Shown in pieces: positions 48,341 through 60,040 of a stretch of 64,000 nt of DNA. The DNA lies in contig SJOL01001695.1 in assembly GCA_004794785.1 (NCBI GenBank), forward strand, positions 8,198-72,197, read 5' to 3'. The DNA is from Opisthorchis felineus. Its lineage: Eukaryota; Platyhelminthes; Trematoda; Opisthorchiida; Opisthorchiidae. Numbering within the stretch: the first letter of the stretch is position 1; every line of letters starts with the position of its first letter. The translations under genes and the position numbers were made by a program. Below the pieces are notes generated by a model. That model was not told the DNA's origin. It saw only the letters and a list, made by a program, of their open reading frames with translations, and did no database searches.

Positions 48341-49378
48341 GTAGATGGCTCAATCGCCCGGTCAATGGATCACCTGCGTCAAAACTGTGGACTTCAGTGG
48401 GTTGCTGCCCAGTTTCCCGTTCTTCCAAATGACTGGACCGAATCAGTAAGGACTGACTGATTACTTCCTCGCCTCCAATGCTTGGCTATATTCCCCCCAC
48501 TCATTGATTTTCCTGGTGACCGAAACTGTAGTAACTTAAGCCAACCTATCCCATGGTTTACACCTGATAAACTGAGCTGACTGACTAACAAAGAGTGAAC
48601 ATTGATGCGAAATGAATAACCATGACGTTTGTTTCGTTTAGTTTGAGACTAAATAATCTCCGTTAAATCCTTATCGAAAGTCGGGTGTGATGCATTCGGG
48701 ACTTTTTACCTGATGCGTAAAGTTATGCCAACGTGTAAACTACTGATTCGATGAACTGCAGTACATTTTGTTTCCGTTTACAAGAACTGCTGTGTAAGCC
48801 AGCTGAATGGGACCACCGTAAATGGGTTAAAGATACGGGCACCGGTAGTAGGTGCTGTATGCTGTTCTTTCTCGTCCAATCCTAGGGTGCTGACTATCCT
48901 GTGTTGTTAGGCACACAGTAACTCTGTCTACATACAGCGGGCATCTCATTTCAAAAACATTGAGTGGGTTTGGTGACGGAATGTTGCTGATACTGTGTTT
49001 TCGTATGAGCAGTTTCTGAATCGAGTGTGGCTCTTATTTTTTGTGGTTCAGGTAGCTGCCGAGCTTGGTGATTGGGTTGCAAACATTTCGTTGCCAATCG
49101 ACGAGGCATAATCAATGCGCGTTGATATCTTACCCAGGAACTGCCATTTCCAAGACACGGTTTCTCTGTGTAGAGGGATGGTACCTCCACGAATAACCTC
49201 TAGACCACCAGCCAACCATTTAAGCCTGTATACTGTCTCCGTATATTGTCATAAATGTGTGATTGCCATTATCAACACAACATTGCAAATGATGAAGGAA
49301 ACCCCTTAGATTTGCGACGAACTGTTTTGTCCGCCACTACTTTTCTCAAAACCCGATCTATGCATCCCCTTTGTTTCA

Positions 49379-49475
49379 GTTGTCTGGGCTTGGGCAACTT
49401 TGCAGTATCTCAGCCCCCGCGTGGAATGGCTGCTAGGCACCGAAAGAGTGTTACAGCTGAACGATAATTTTCTTC
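49379..49475 (+). mobile_element. tRNA-derived SINE, short 3' copy
   Basis: Has tgtctgggcttgggcaactt, cagtatctcagccccc, a small deletion, then gctaggcaccgaaagagtgt and tacagctgaacgataatttt. The promoter half is missing. Confidence 0.8.
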
Positions 49476-52468
49476 AGCGCACCGATTATCATTGCTTGGT
49501 ACTTACTGTCTTTATCTCATCCCCTCCAGCTGATTCGACTGCGGCTTCCCCCTGTTGCTTGGACTCTAGTAAACCATACCTAGATAAACAAAGTGCAATT
49601 ATTTAAGACAATGCACCTCTCTCAACGCTTTGGTATAGTACCCATAGTTTGTTGTTTAAGGCACTCGATGTCAGTGCTTTAATATCTGGTTGTTTTCTTC
49701 GTACGCTGAATCTTCCCAACAGACAGTGTGTTTGTCCAACGATTCCACTCCTTCCCGTTAACATAGTTTTTTTATGATTCACCCGTTGTTGTACATCCAG
49801 TTCTACTACAATTTCTTAGGTTCAACCAACTTTGCTCATATACTATGTGCTTTATTCTTGGGTATGACTGCCACTGAAGGCCTAATCCGCGTCTAATGCC
49901 GGGTGATTGCACCACATAGTCCGCTTGCTTGCCACTCTTTAGGTGCACCCTGACAAACCAAATTCGTGCAATGTCAGTGTTCTCTCGAGTTTCAACAGGT
50001 TGCGAATCTTGTTATCCGTCGTTGTGCACAGATTATGTGCGCGGCAGTACTTCGATATGATTGACACCCGTCTAATGTAATCAAACGCACCAGTCAAAGT
50101 CAAACTCGTACGCTTCAAGTCTGGTACATCGTTCTTGGTTCTGAAAAGATGTGTTCCTGTTCGGCCGCCGTTATCTTTGCCATTTTCTCTTTCAACTTTT
50201 TATTTGGGTGGTATCATTTAGGCCGTTTCAGTTGTTTTCTGTACCTCCCCCTACACCTCTGGGTGTGGTCTTTGGATTGAGAGGTTTCATGTCATCAATC
50301 ATTCGGAATTTGTCACATTAATGGTATCCCGTCAGGTTCATAGCTCTAGGAGTTTTTCTGCATGTAAGCGGGGGCCGTTAGTTGCAGGCAAATGGCCTAT
50401 CCCGAGGGAATAAACAATGCCGACTGTACCCATGGTGAAACATGGGTGTCGAACAAATGTGTGTTCGCGGGGTTCGGCCGTCATGGTGCGTCGTGCCAAA
50501 GCGGCTCAGCAGATGAGGAACGTCTAGAGGCAGTCGCACGAATGCGCGTACACCGCAATCCGATATTCCAGTGAGCAGCAGGATCCGGAGACAAATGCGA
50601 TACATATGGATTACGGGATCCAACGAACACATCAGTACTGACTGTTGCATAGGTGGGAATTCCGCACATATTCAGACGGACTTGTTTGACCCGTTGCAGT
50701 AAACGGTTGACCTAGCAGTCAGTCTTACCGTCACATTGGTGTCATGACCAAAATGCATATGTGAACCCATCGTGGAATAACTGACAGTCTATCAATTAAC
50801 CAGATAATTTATGATTTCTTACGGATGCGTTGTTTTATTGCAACAAAATTACCCGACTCAGTGAACAACTTGGTCACCAAAGTAATAACCGGTGCTAACA
50901 ACCTTCACTTCTTTATCAAACCGATTCGAGCGTTCGACACTGGAAGAACTTCGCAGGTCGGTTAGCTTCCACATACGAAACTTTATATTCCCCCCTTGAT
51001 TCTTTGAAAGGGACCATTCCTCTATCAAACACTTATCGCAGATTGAAATTAGACAATTCACTTACGTGAACTTCGCAAAAGCAATGTGACACTTATTTTC
51101 TGATTCTATTTGACATCCAATACGAGTCATTAGACAACAATAGGACAGACTTCCTCTTGGTTCTGAGTGCCAACATCTAGCAGAACCCGAATCAGCGACT
51201 GTGTTAAGTAAATTACAGGAGGAAGCGGTGTAAGTTCACAATAAGAGCTAAGTTAAACAATCTCATCAAAAATATGCAAGAAAGTTGCCAATTCAGCAAA
51301 CGCTTCTATGGCCAACTGAACTGCCAAATTCCTCTTCTGTATCAAACTTTATGGTCCGGCCCGAGTTATCAATCACAAACAACCCTATTTAGTTATACCG
51401 ACAATTCAGAATAAACCTTCCATCAAACAGTTGACCAGGTTTGAATTACGTATTGACAGCAGCCTGCTTTCATTCCCACTGTCACAATGAACTGTTCACT
51501 AAGCCACGCACTGTGTGAACCACGGACGACCAGTTGCGCAGTAAAGCAGTCATCCTACACGCGTTGCCGATCGATGCGTCAGTGCATGTGGTGCGTGGTG
51601 AATTTTATCATGGCAGTGGCTCGTGTGCACGTGCACACACACTTCAGAAATAATGCGACGTATCAGTCACTGTGAACTACGTAATCTCGCCAAAGGCTAT
51701 CAAGCCTTACTTATCAGAATCGTACTAGCAACTTTTGGTGTCCCGAAGCATCGTGGAATGTTCACATGGGACGACTGTAGCTTCCGCTGTGCACTTTCAC
51801 AGGCCGTTCCGAGACACCATTCTCGGTGATGAACTTGGCTTGACTACAAAAGCTTGCACTATGTTATTGTCGGGATACGTTGTTCGCCATGCCTTTTTGG
51901 CGAACACTGCGTGATGCGTAAGTCAACATGATATGAAAGCAGTTTCCTCCAACTGGCTCTGTAGAATAGTCCTTCCCGCTTAGGTCTGCGCGAGCCGATT
52001 TCCACCTTGTGAAACAGTCGTTGCCCGTGTCCAACCTTTTTTCAACTCAGCCTAACTACCTGTCGTTTGTCTGCTGGGTTTTCTGTTGAATAATGTTACG
52101 AATAATTCTGCGTCACGAAAAACCGCTAAGAAGCCGTCTCATTGCTGTTCTAGCCTGACCTGAGACTGAATGTCAATAATTTGAAGAATTAACTGTCTTC
52201 AAGGAATACACTCATTTGCAACTCAACTTGGTTTTGCGAGAGACTCACATGGAACCCAGCTGAATCTCTCGTTTGTCATGTCTTACCCCGTTGCCCCTTA
52301 ATCTATGTCTAAATTGCTCCCATCCCAATGCTGATGTGCATCCGTTGATTGTAATGTATCGTCCTCCGTACCAGTATGATTGGTGGTTACAGACCACCTG
52401 ATTTATTAGCTTCTTGATCTCGATGTCTTACCTAATCACCTATCTTTCTTACTTTTATTAAATTGCAG
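49476..52468. other. Intronic stretch before the long exon; nothing recognised
   Basis: No motif or repeat seen. It ends acttttattaaattgcag, the acceptor for the exon at 52469. Confidence 0.45.
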
Positions 52469-53014
52469 AACAACTTACTATCTACTGGATCGTCGAACCA
52501 GACCGATACTGGCCGATTAGCGACTTCTATCCCGGGAACTTCCTCAATGTGCGTCAACAGCAGTCTCCCCGTTTTACAGTCTCGGTCCCAGGTGAATTCT
52601 CTTTCGAATGCTTTGAGCGGTCTGACCACCAGCATCGAGTCAGATTCACACTTGATAGGAAACACTGGTCATTTGGTCAATGGAACTTCAGCATTTATGG
52701 CTTTGGCGTCTTTGTTGTCTATGAACCCAACCCTCGCCTCTCTGGCACTATCGTTCTCCGGTCACTCAACTGGTGGACACAATCCAGACCTTGCAGCAGC
52801 AGCCCTCTCACCTGGATTTCTTTCTGCTCTAGCCCAGTACCTCAATGTTCAGCCACACTCATCCAACCATCAGCCAACTTCTCCTATGCAGCAGCTGGCC
52901 GAGACAGCACAGTTGGCTGCCCAGTTGGCGGCCTTGGCAGGTGCCCACAGTCCAGACCAAACACCTATGCAGCCAGAACAGGCATTAGCTCTAGCCCAAT
53001 TGGTCATATCCCAG
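52469..53014 (+). CDS. GIGYF: GIGYF large internal exon (Asn/Ser/Leu/Ala/Gln-rich)
   Basis: Acceptor ttaaattgcag; donor CCCAG|GTAGTC at 53014/53015. It is 182 codons, phase 0 to phase 0, with no stop. After a Ser/Asn-rich start come hydrophobic Ala/Leu repeats (MALASLLSMNPTLASLALSF), then PDLAAAALSPGFLSALAQYL, a Gln/Ala/Leu stretch (QQLAETAQLAAQLAALAG) and EQALALAQLVISQ. In vertebrate GIGYFs the region after the GYF domain is Gln/Leu-rich and partly coiled-coil, so composition and position agree, but sequence similarity is not clear. The Ala/Leu/Gln parts are likely helical. A second open frame (52549-53058) overlaps but breaks the phase chain. Confidence 0.82.
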
Positions 53015-55801
53015 GTAGTCAGTGTGTTCTCTATTCTACAGGTGCTAACTGTACCTAACTTGTTTAATGCACTATCATCCGAGTTACTTCCGCGTTATTA
53101 ACCAAATGGTTCTTCTTAGCTTTAAGTCTCCAACTGTCACTCGCTTCCTTTCAGTCTTTCCACGTTGTTCTAGTCTCTGTGACATCGTTTTGGTGGGCGC
53201 ACTACCCGCAGGTTCTTCAGAGCAACACTGTAGGCTTAGTGTTGAACTTAGTTGATCTTAAATATCCATGTTTCAGCACTTGTCCAATGGTGAGTATTCA
53301 CGGTTGTCACGAGTGGTCATTCATTAGATGCATCGTGCTCAGACCAGCGTCCGAACGTCATTTCAGTCAAGCGAGTCCACCCCAAAACAATCCGCATTTC
53401 AGGCGGGGGTGGTCGAAGTACTTTTCTACTTTTCGTAGAGTCAGCTGCCACAACTTCCGGGGAACTATTTGCCTGAGTGGTCTGGCAAAACTTCAAATGC
53501 TCTGCTCAGGAAACACAATAATCTTAACATTTTGTTCATATGCCTTCATAATATATGAGTTAACCCGGGCTGTTACGCTACTGTGCATTATTTTGTGACG
53601 CATGTGCATTCAACCAGTTGTTGCACAGTTATTCACCGTGCCCCAGCTCCCAGAACACAGCCGCATCATCTCCTACACTTTGGAGAGTATGCACGGACGT
53701 CTTTAGATTTGATACTCCGTTTGCTGGTTAACTTATAACTGACTCCGAAAGCAATTCAAAACACTGCATCCCTGTAATCGATCTCAGTGATGCAGTAAGA
53801 AGACAAAGGTCTCAAGATGCTGGCATTTTGATTTTGCTTGCTCATTTGCAATACCTGTGAGAATCCATTTTCACTGCAGGTACGAATAAACGGTGCAACG
53901 AGACCAATCACTCAAGGCAAGGTTACCGTCTCAAGGATTTTTGCGTGCGCAAGCTAGTTCAGCATTGGCTGATTAACGTAATCTCACTGAGCACTTATAA
54001 CTTTAGGGTGACACTGAAGAACTAATCAGATCATAATGCAATACAAATTCCAAACGGATCAGTCAAGTTGCATACTACTCAGTTCTCAGCAATCACTCAT
54101 GTTACAAATATTATTAAGAATAAGAAACCACGGAAGCAGGGGGATTACCCACCGAACCGCGCACTGACTGTGTCTCGCGTTTACAAGCCGATTGCCAAGG
54201 TCGGCATGCATATCGATTGTCATCCGATCAACAGTCAATAGGCTCACCCAAGCTTAGTAAATACGTCTGTCTGGCATACCACTGTTTACCGTAGCCGCAG
54301 TGGTTGCAGACTTAACGTCTCCTGTCAAAGTGATGCAATGTTCGAGCCAACAACCAGTATGTTGCCGCCAGTATTGTCATACTTATCCTTCTTTTCGTCA
54401 TCGTAGGCTGCACCATTTTTATTTTACGTCAGTGCACAGTTTACTGTAAAAGGTCCCATAATGGAGTTTTAGAGAGCTAAAAAAAAGAATCTAGTCGTTT
54501 AAAGGGGATGTGAATATCGTCTGAGGATCCTGTTGCTGCGGACCATGTCCAGGCTTTGTTTGGATTGGTCAGCACCTTCTGGGACGGGAGGGATTGAGCA
54601 AGAACGATTGACTGTGAAGAAGCTCCCCATGCCACGGCCAGAGCTATCCCCAAAGATTGAGGAAGTAAAGTGTTCGGTGTTGTAAATAATATTATCTCCC
54701 AAAATGCATATTTAAAAAGATAAGCGGAACCTGCGTATATTACACGAGTTGGCATAAAAGAAGGGAAGTTTAGACGCGTTATTGCCACTGGATGAAGTTC
54801 AAACCGAACGAAAATATTTGCTGTTCCGTGGAAAGAACTTTGGCGAAAACATGACAATTGGTTGTAGACGAATCGACAGAGAACACTTGGATAACAGACA
54901 GTGGACAGTGGGTGTAAATTAAAGCAGTAAAATTCAGGAACTGGGGTAACCTCCATCGCTGACTCGGAAAATTTGTTTCTGGATTAGAAACCGAATCGAA
55001 GGGACTGAAGAAGTCACACAGTGATGGACTATGCTGGCATTCGTGTTTAGGCTGCGCATTTTGCCGAACGAAGCTATAAACTTAGCTAGAGCGAAACAAA
55101 TATTCAATGTACAGCTTCCTGTAATGTTTGTTATGTATACTGGCGGCACGGTCCAAGGGCTCGGAGCAGCCACCTGCTCCAAGGTAGAACAGTGGTAACC
55201 TGTCCCCTGATAGCAGTGTGTCTGTAGTTTACTCTTCTCGAACAATGCAACACAATCACACACTGGCACAACCACCGACCCATCGCTACGCTCCCTAACA
55301 ACACACTGATGATGTCACCCCGATTGCTGATGAAATGTTTGCAATCAAATTGTCCAGCTCAGCAGACAAACAAACCAACAATGCAACTGCTTCTTTGAAT
55401 TCCATATGGGACTCTATTGTGCGAATTCGTCCTCCGTTCAGTCTATCGTTTCCTTCCGTATTTTCTTTGTTTCACTTTCCTCTTCGTGTGAATGCGAAAC
55501 TTAAAGACTGTTTTGATCCTGTTACCATTCTTCAAGTATATCGTCTAGTTTTCCTGAAAAAAAAACTACTCACGAGGTTGCTGAAAGCTCTTCGGCTAGT
55601 TATGTAGATTTCCACCTAGTTTCGACTACCATTTGATTCTAATCTGGCTGAACCTGTTGATCGTGGACAGATGTAGAACCAAAGTTCCGGGTATTTGAAT
55701 AGTCTGATAAATTCAATCCCCAACTCAACTCAGCCACCTGATTATATGTCATTGTGTTTACTACTGTCTAGTGATAGTAGTCCGGTTGCTGTATGTTTTA
55801 G
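53015..55801. other. Intron; no recognised repeat
   Basis: Phases on both sides already match (0 to 0), so no extra exon is required. A frame at 53179-53598 with acceptor-like AGs upstream could be a cassette exon but has no family motif. A 159-codon minus frame at 54477-54956 has no recognisable pattern. Confidence 0.4.
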
Positions 55802-56040
55802 GCATCCAATCCTCAGTGGGCGGCTCATTCAAAGAAGGATGGTACAGCTGATTCTGGTCACGATCCCGAAACTGATACAATCGACCGTCATTTGGATAAG
55901 TCTATCAATGATGAATCGGCAGCAAGGTCGCACTCCCTTGCACACACAGGCGATGATGCACGACAGGACCAGCAGTCCCATTGGCCTCCACTTTTCAGCA
56001 CAAGCAGTGCAACCCGAAGTTCGCCGCGCTTTGGAGATGG
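55802..56040 (+). CDS. GIGYF: GIGYF internal exon (hydrophilic, His/Asp/Ser-rich)
   Basis: Acceptor gctgtatgttttag; donor GATGG|GTGCGT at 56040/56041. Phase 0 in, phase 2 out. It begins ASNPQWAAHSKKDG, then DSGHDPETDTIDRHLDKS, then AARSHSLAHTGDDARQDQ and SHWPPLFSTSSATRSSP. The isolated Trp residues (PQW, HWPP) within disordered sequence resemble short linear motifs that GIGYF proteins use to bind decay factors, but I cannot name them. The split codon GG|A (Gly) with the next exon confirms the pair. The other open frames here break the chain. Confidence 0.82.
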
Positions 56041-56193
56041 GTGCGTTGATAGAAGCGTTCGTGCCCCAGGAATTATTCGGTTATATTCAGTGATGGTGTT
56101 TTGTTTATCTTTTCCTCTATCGCCTCGTGTAACTTTTTAGTGGTCTTGCTCGTCTAGGAACTGGTTGTTTCATTCTTGTGCATATTCTTTTAG

Positions 56194-56554
56194 ACGGTAC
56201 CCTACCAAAAGTGGTCGTGATGCTTCGACTCATGGTGATCATCGAGACGGACAGTCGCGTGTCCCGGTCGGATTTCCGACTCGTCAACACCAATCCAAAA
56301 CTCCTGTTCAAACCACAAGTACCAGAACTTCGACGGCCAAATCGAGGCATTCTAACGGTGCCGTGTTTCAGTCTGTACAAACAACTGAACCAATGCCGTA
56401 TACTTCCCCTACTAACCAGTCTACTTGGCGGAGTGGTGGTGATGTCACAGAAGACTGTCATGGTAAAGACGGACATCCAGAGCGAAATCGTGGTACAGCA
56501 ACACAGCTTCCCTCTTCTCGGGCGCCTCCAACTATCGGACAGTGGGCTCACAAG
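56194..56554 (+). CDS. GIGYF: GIGYF internal exon (Ser/Thr/Gln/Arg-rich, disordered)
   Basis: Acceptor gcatattcttttag; donor CAAG|GTATTC at 56554/56555. It enters with the last base of a Gly codon and exits in phase 0. It reads RYPTKSGRDASTHGDHRDG, then SKTPVQTTSTRTSTAKSRH, then EPMPYTSPTNQSTWRSGGD, then RAPPTIGQWAHK. Ser/Thr/Arg-rich and probably disordered, with a C-terminal Trp motif (GQWAHK) at the exon edge; vertebrate GIGYFs have comparable W-containing stretches before the C-terminal region. Frames 56178-56570 (+) and 56117-56578 (-) are shadows. Confidence 0.85.
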
Positions 56555-56853
56555 GTATTCATTTACCTGATTGTTCACGCACCGCTAAAGGTTTCGTAGT
56601 GTTCAATCTTCATATGCGTCTATTTTTTTCTGTTGGTCCTTTGGTTGCTGTCTCTCCCTATCTAAGTACAGCTATCTTAGGTCACTTCCAGCCTTTGGTG
56701 CTGATAAGTTTATCTCCTTGCTACCCACCGCCGTTAATGTGTCCAAAAGTTTTTCGCCAAATGACTGACCATTGTCCTGAAGTAGTTGCGAAGTCGACCT
56801 TTTTTTCGAGTTTGTCGGCTGTCTATTGATGATACCATGCGTCTGCTCCCCAG

Positions 56854-57009
56854 GTAAAACAAACGCCCCCCAAGCCTGCGACACAGGTAACCCGCACGGT
56901 CACCGAGAACGGCCGCGCCACCACATGTGTTACTAACACCTCGCCGAACACCGCGAATAAGAGCACCGGGCTGAGCGCTAACCATAACAACAGGGCTGCC
57001 ACGAACCAG
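56854..57009 (+). CDS. GIGYF: GIGYF internal exon, GC-rich (Thr/Asn-rich)
   Basis: Acceptor gtctgctccccag; donor ACCAG|GTTCGT at 57009/57010. It is 52 codons, phase 0 at both ends. It reads VKQTPPKPATQVTRTVTENG, then RATTCVTNTSPNTANKSTG, then NHNNRAATNQ. By hand count it is about 60% GC overall and about 73% G or C at third positions, well above the neighbouring exons. The frame and splice signals fit perfectly, and the low-complexity Thr/Asn content suits the disordered linker before the C-terminal domain. Confidence 0.78.
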
Positions 57010-57699
57010 GTTCGTATATCTGTTCCACAGATCAGATGACTGTTTTTTTGTTTCTTGTGTTTTAGTTCACGGTTTGTTTATGGCTAACAGTAGTCTGCTC
57101 GGTTGGCTTGTTGAATGTATCGATCAGATATGTTTTGAGTGGGCCACCCGTTTCACTCCTACGCTTGCTTTTTAGAAGTCTTTTTTTATCACCTCTCTTC
57201 CCCAAACAAATGGGTTGTGTAGAAACGCGTTGTTTTGGTGTGTTAAATTGATTTCGTATCACAAATAGTTTTCGGAACGTTTTGGCGGTTCCCCGTTCAT
57301 TCTCTTTAGATTGCGTGTGCTGTTTCAGTCTGAGGTATTTGGCAAATGTTCTATTGATAGACCACTTCGAGTTGGTTCTTTAAAACGTATTCGGCTGGCT
57401 TCCGTTCTTGGATTCACGGAAGTCGACAGGCCCGCGTATACAATGCTTCATCCGTTTCTGCTGAACCGTATGTGCATCCACGTGAACGCCTTGTAATCAA
57501 CGTAAATCCTAGGGAACAACACCAGAGGTGAACAGAGCGGGCTGTCCTAAATTCATCAGCATGTCCGACTAGTGGTCCAGAATTGTCAATCCATGTGGGT
57601 ACAGCTGATCAGTTGAGCCCGGGAGTTCATTCAGAGGGTCATCTGGTGGCCCGCGTCCTAGGCACACATGTGGGGCTAGCTAGTACTACAGTCGTCATT

Positions 57700-58400
57700 C
57701 AGCTGAGTCTGTACAACGATAGTTTTATAGCATAATCGAGTTGATCAGGGCGGCGGTTGCCTTGGTGAGTCCGAATGACAATGTGCTGCTGTTGGAGACG
57801 AAGTCGTGTTTGTGATACCAAGCGCGTGGATTGCGAAGTAGAAGAAATCGGTCACCATTGGCTCTCACATTCCCAATACCGTGGCGTCTGAGGACGCTTA
57901 GCCGCAGGGAATGATCTCTTTCGACACGCACATTGATGTCTCCCAACAAGAGAATCTCCTCGGAACTAATCGGGGGATAGTATCCACTTCCATGTGGAAC
58001 TTATCTTTGTGGTCCTCTGTTATGCACGACGTTGGAAGTGATCACAGTCACAAAGATTTCGCCTGTCAATCTCAGGCACAGTACGGAAAAACGCATATTG
58101 ATTCTGGGTCGAGCTTCATTTTGATGCGACCGTTCAGGACAAAACCGATGTCGTGCTCCCGTTTCTCTCCTGTCGGCAGTCGATCCAATAGAGTGTGTAC
58201 CCTGACCAGCTTCTTGAAGACATCCTCCTCGGTCAGCAAGCCGTGTTTCACTGAAGGTTGCGACATCGAATCCGTGTCTCTTCAGTTCCACTGCATTCAT
58301 CTCGGTGCGTTTTGCATGGCCCTCGGTCTGTTTATCAGTTTGCTCCACCAGTGTTCGGCCATTCCACTTGTCCACAGTTAGCGGTCACCTAGTTGAAGGA
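57700..58400 (-). mobile_element. RTE-like LINE endonuclease fragment
   Basis: On minus: NAVELKRHGFDVATFSETRL at about 58300-58240 (EN motif with active-site Glu in SETRL), then a HRFCPERSHQNEARPRINM block (frame-shifted), LCLRLTGEIFVTVI, and in another frame MLGDINVRVERD (normally LGDFNARVGRD), then RRHGIGNVRANGDRFLLL. Order and motifs match the EN of trematode LINEs; wording matches 16830-17450. At least one frame change. It is antisense within the GIGYF intron between 57009 and 59693. Confidence 0.8.
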
Positions 58401-59692
58401 CGATCGCTCTGTTTACCTGTAGAAGAGAGGAGTTAGTATGGGCTGTTGCACCATGCCCTAGATGTAGATCTGGATGAGATGCCACTGTCTGTCCTCGAAA
58501 GACCATGTTTAGACTGAGCACACAGCCTCGTAGTTTTTAATAAGTTTTAGTGTTATTTCGGCCGTATTTCATTAACCCGGCTTCGTCCATACGTCGACGA
58601 GGGATCAAACCTTAGGACTACAAGGATGCCGACCTAATAAGTAGTGTGCATGTCCTTGCTACTGAGGATCATGCGTAAGCTGCCGCTTAGCCTTGTGTAG
58701 CGGCGGAACGATCTTTGCCGTAACATCTACCCGAACAACCTAATTTGCCTGCCATCCTAGCCAGCTCACATTGGTCGGATGATAGCAGAGGATCATGTAC
58801 TACCTTTTTCCTGGAACGAAATAGACTGAAAACCGGATGATAGATGTCATCGGTGGGACATCAAGCTTAGGGCATAAGCTGTAGCTGCAGTTTGTCCTCA
58901 TAAGGGCATGGTGGGCCGTGTCAGCAGTCTATACTGGAAATAGCTGGGTAGCGAGGTTGAGTGGTGTACTCTGCAGAGGGTGATTGTGCGCTTAGGTGCG
59001 TCACTTTTCAGAGACATGCTGGCCGAGCTCAATCTCTTGGTATCGCCCGTTTTCTTGCTTGGATACGACCCAGCTAACCCACATTGTCCATTTTGCAGAA
59101 CAGAAGCTCAGACAGGCGAATAAAAAATTAAAACCACAAGTCGGCAAAACCTGATTATCTTGGTAGGTCATTTGAGGAAGTTTTCTTGACCGCGACCAAC
59201 CAAGATGAGCACATGCAAAAAACCTCTAGCTGCTGAAAAGGTCATCTGTAGCGTGCAGAAGCTCAAAGCCTGTAATACTCCGTACGTTAATTTTCCTTGG
59301 GAAAAGTTTGCGTTGGTCGGTGGCAGGATATGTCGGAATTCGACCAGCCACATCAACGTAACATCTCAAACAGCTGTCGACCAAGCTAAGGCGGTAATGT
59401 GATCAGATGGAGCGCGAATTGCGTTTGATAACTGATCATGCTCTTCTTGTAATTTGCACCCAGGAAAGTGGCTACTTAATCTGCATTTCATTTAGACTTC
59501 ACCTTACATCTTTTCTCCCTATGCTGTAGTTCTGTTTGCGACATGTAGCGATGGCGCTAGTTCCTCCCAGTTTGACAACACCGAATATCAGTTTTATTGT
59601 TCAACGCGTGCATATCATTTTCACGTACACGCTGACCACGCTGTACTCCTTATCTCTGTCGTCTACTCTCCTATTCAACTCAATCATTGTAG
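58401..59692. other. Remainder of the intron before the C-terminal exons
   Basis: 58401-58960 may be the 5' part of the minus-strand LINE whose EN lies at 57700-58400, but it has no coding motif. The rest shows nothing. It ends with actcaatcattgtag, the acceptor for the exon at 59693. Confidence 0.4.
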
Positions 59693-59950
59693 CCTGCGGC
59701 AAGTACGAACTTCACACGATCCCCTGTCAAATCTACCGGCTATCAGTCTGAAACCAAAGCAAACAAATGTACTTCCAAATCAGATCAGTCTTCTGTACGT
59801 CCCCCTAACGACTCCGATAGAACCGCCCAGGAAGAATTAGAGCGCTTGACGACATGGTGTCAGACACGACTGAGTTCTGTTCCACTGAGGGAGAAGGTAG
59901 ACATTCCAACGGTGGTTGAACTGTTGGCAACCCTGGATGCCCCTTACGAA
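59693..59950 (+). CDS. GIGYF: GIGYF exon: start of conserved C-terminal helical segment
   Basis: Acceptor caatcattgtag; donor ACGAA|GTGCGT at 59950/59951. It is 86 codons, phase 0 to 0. A Ser/Lys-rich start (PASGTNFTRSPVKSTGYQSE) leads into ELERLTTWCQTRLSSV, then VDIPTVVELLATLDAPYE. This matches the most conserved C-terminal part of GIGYF proteins (EFxxWCxxxL, then NxDVPTFVxFLxEVxSPYE), where the segment continues in the next exon. An alternative acceptor at 59746 is weaker, with a poor pyrimidine tract. This exon and the next give the clearest family identification after the GYF domain. Confidence 0.93.
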
Positions 59951-60040
59951 GTGCGTTCTTCCGTTACAAGTTTCTCTTTTCCTCTTGTTCCTTTTTGCCT
60001 GTCAACAAGTTTATGACAGGTTTGGTCTCCTACATTTCAG

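Noticed and set aside
52549..53058. 169-codon plus frame overlapping the large GIGYF exon.
   Set aside because: It is in a different frame. Only the 52469 frame keeps phase with the exons before and after, and it shows the Ala/Leu/Gln composition.
53179..53598. 139-codon plus frame between two GIGYF exons.
   Set aside because: The exons at 53014 and 55802 already join in phase, and this frame has no family motif.
54477..54956. 159-codon minus frame in an intron.
   Set aside because: No recognisable domain and no neighbouring transposon block. Kept as a chance frame.
56117..56578. 153-codon minus frame.
   Set aside because: Antisense shadow of the GIGYF exon at 56194-56554.
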